Below, one piece after another: positions 63,624 through 64,000 of a stretch of 64,000 nt of DNA. Origin of the DNA: Mameliella sp. CS4 (GTDB taxonomy: Bacteria; Pseudomonadota; Alphaproteobacteria; Rhodobacterales; Rhodobacteraceae); NCBI RefSeq assembly GCF_019392335.1, contig NZ_JAHXRQ010000020.1:1-64000 (forward strand). Direction: 5' to 3'. The translations under genes and the position numbers were made by a program. Each line of letters opens with the position of its first letter. Position 1 is the first letter of the stretch. The notes beneath the pieces were generated by a model. The model saw only the letters and a list, made by a program, of their open reading frames with translations, ran no database searches and was not told the origin of the DNA.

Positions 63624-64000
63624 TCAGGCGACCAGCGCGACCTTCGCCTTGTCACCATCCGCCTTTTCCTCATCGAAAAAAGCGTCATGCAGGCTCTTGA
63701 TGGCCTTGGCCATATCGCCCCGTTCAAGAATGAACTGGGTGTCCACGTTACGCGGTCCCTGGCTTGCGCCGACCGAGTAGATGCCCGAATTCGCAAAGCT
63801 TTCCAGCCCGCGTTGCAGCACCGACAGGCCGCTGAGGTCACGGCCCACGACCGACACCAGCGACAGCTTGCGCGTCTTGATCTCGGCATGGGGGTAACGC
63901 TCTGCCAGGTCGGTTTCGACCCGGCGCAGCGATTTCAGCGAGGTGTCCACGTAGTGCGTCACCGTGTTGGCGTTCGACACCTTGGAGACGATGCGCACGT
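63624..64000 (-). CDS. aspartate kinase, C-terminal part (runs off the window)
   Basis: The frame is open to the window edge, so only about 125 C-terminal residues are seen. VSNANTVTHYVDTSLKSLRR, the ACT-like KTRKLSLVSVVGRDLSGLSV, GLESFANSGIYSVGASQ and VDTQFILERGDMAKAIKSLH match the regulatory ACT region of aspartate kinases (start of lysine/threonine/methionine synthesis). The NANTVTHY segment resembles the Ask group linked to ectoine synthesis, but this cannot be settled from the fragment. The stop is at 63624; the rest lies beyond the window. Confidence 0.72.
   Translation of the reverse strand, partial: VRIVSKVSNANTVTHYVDTSLKSLRRVETDLAERYPHAEIKTRKLSLVSVVGRDLSGLSVLQRGLESFANSGIYSVGASQGPRNVDTQFILERGDMAKAIKSLHDAFFDEEKADGDKAKVALVA

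Noticed and set aside
1-64000. CRISPR arrays, tRNA or rRNA genes
   Set aside because: No regularly spaced repeats, no cloverleaf with CCA-type ends and no rRNA sequence were recognised.

Overview
The window looks like chromosomal DNA of a high-GC alphaproteobacterium of the Rhodobacteraceae (Roseobacter/Rhodobacter type). The main reasons are a full-length gene transfer agent (GTA) structural cluster of the RcGTA kind, the order lptF-lptG-lptD-surA-pdxA-rsmA, a homospermidine synthase, an L9 protein with a long acidic tail, and tightly packed genes with many 4-base overlaps. I see no rRNA, tRNA, CRISPR array, integrase or insertion sequence. The genus assignment is inference; no search was run.

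Layout. 1-14.9 kb: a DksA/TraR-like zinc-finger gene, then the GTA cluster on the minus strand, read from the small terminase (14860) down to the tail-tip protein (627) and one last small gene (265-630). 15.1-18.6 kb: an aminotransferase / PEP-mutase-like / TfoX-C-domain operon, a membrane protein and ndk. 18.7-24.5 kb: an ABC-F ATPase, a less GC-rich HNH nuclease gene, oleate hydratase, a MarC protein and a membrane-anchored retropepsin-like protease. 24.5-34.2 kb: holC and pepA diverge from the LPS-export/outer-membrane operon lptF-lptG-lptD-surA-pdxA-rsmA. 34.2-43.2 kb: DUF4167, prmC-prfA, DUF1499, an agmatinase-family enzyme, two paralogous M20 amidohydrolases, a tandem-repeat small protein and mazG. 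43.2-48.2 kb: an AEC transporter, acpP-fabG-fabD and the rpsF-rpsR-rplI operon. 48.3-54.9 kb: PhoX with a candidate Pho box, homospermidine synthase, methionine aminopeptidase (5' end apparently frame-shifted), trigger factor and a sulfotransferase-like protein. 55.0-58.9 kb: a hybrid histidine kinase, a secreted molybdopterin-domain-like protein and a divergent NarL-type regulator. 58.9-63.5 kb: a three-gene haem-protein locus. 63.6 kb to the end: the C-terminal part of an aspartate kinase.

Most notable is the haem-protein locus. A membrane-anchored animal-cyclooxygenase-like protein (61389-63521) keeps residues that I align with COX Arg120, Tyr385, His388 and Ser530, but has Asp where COX has the distal His207. 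It diverges from a two-gene operon encoding a di-haem c-type cytochrome of RoxA/MauG-like appearance and a small catalase-related protein. Together they look like a bacterial fatty-acid oxygenation (oxylipin) module. The parts come from known families; the combined function is inference.

Other observations include a dispersed intergenic repeat with five or so copies (one site is an inverted pair between the two M20 genes), a candidate 11-base-period Pho box, and a 15-bp perfect stem inside the 3' end of the kinase gene.
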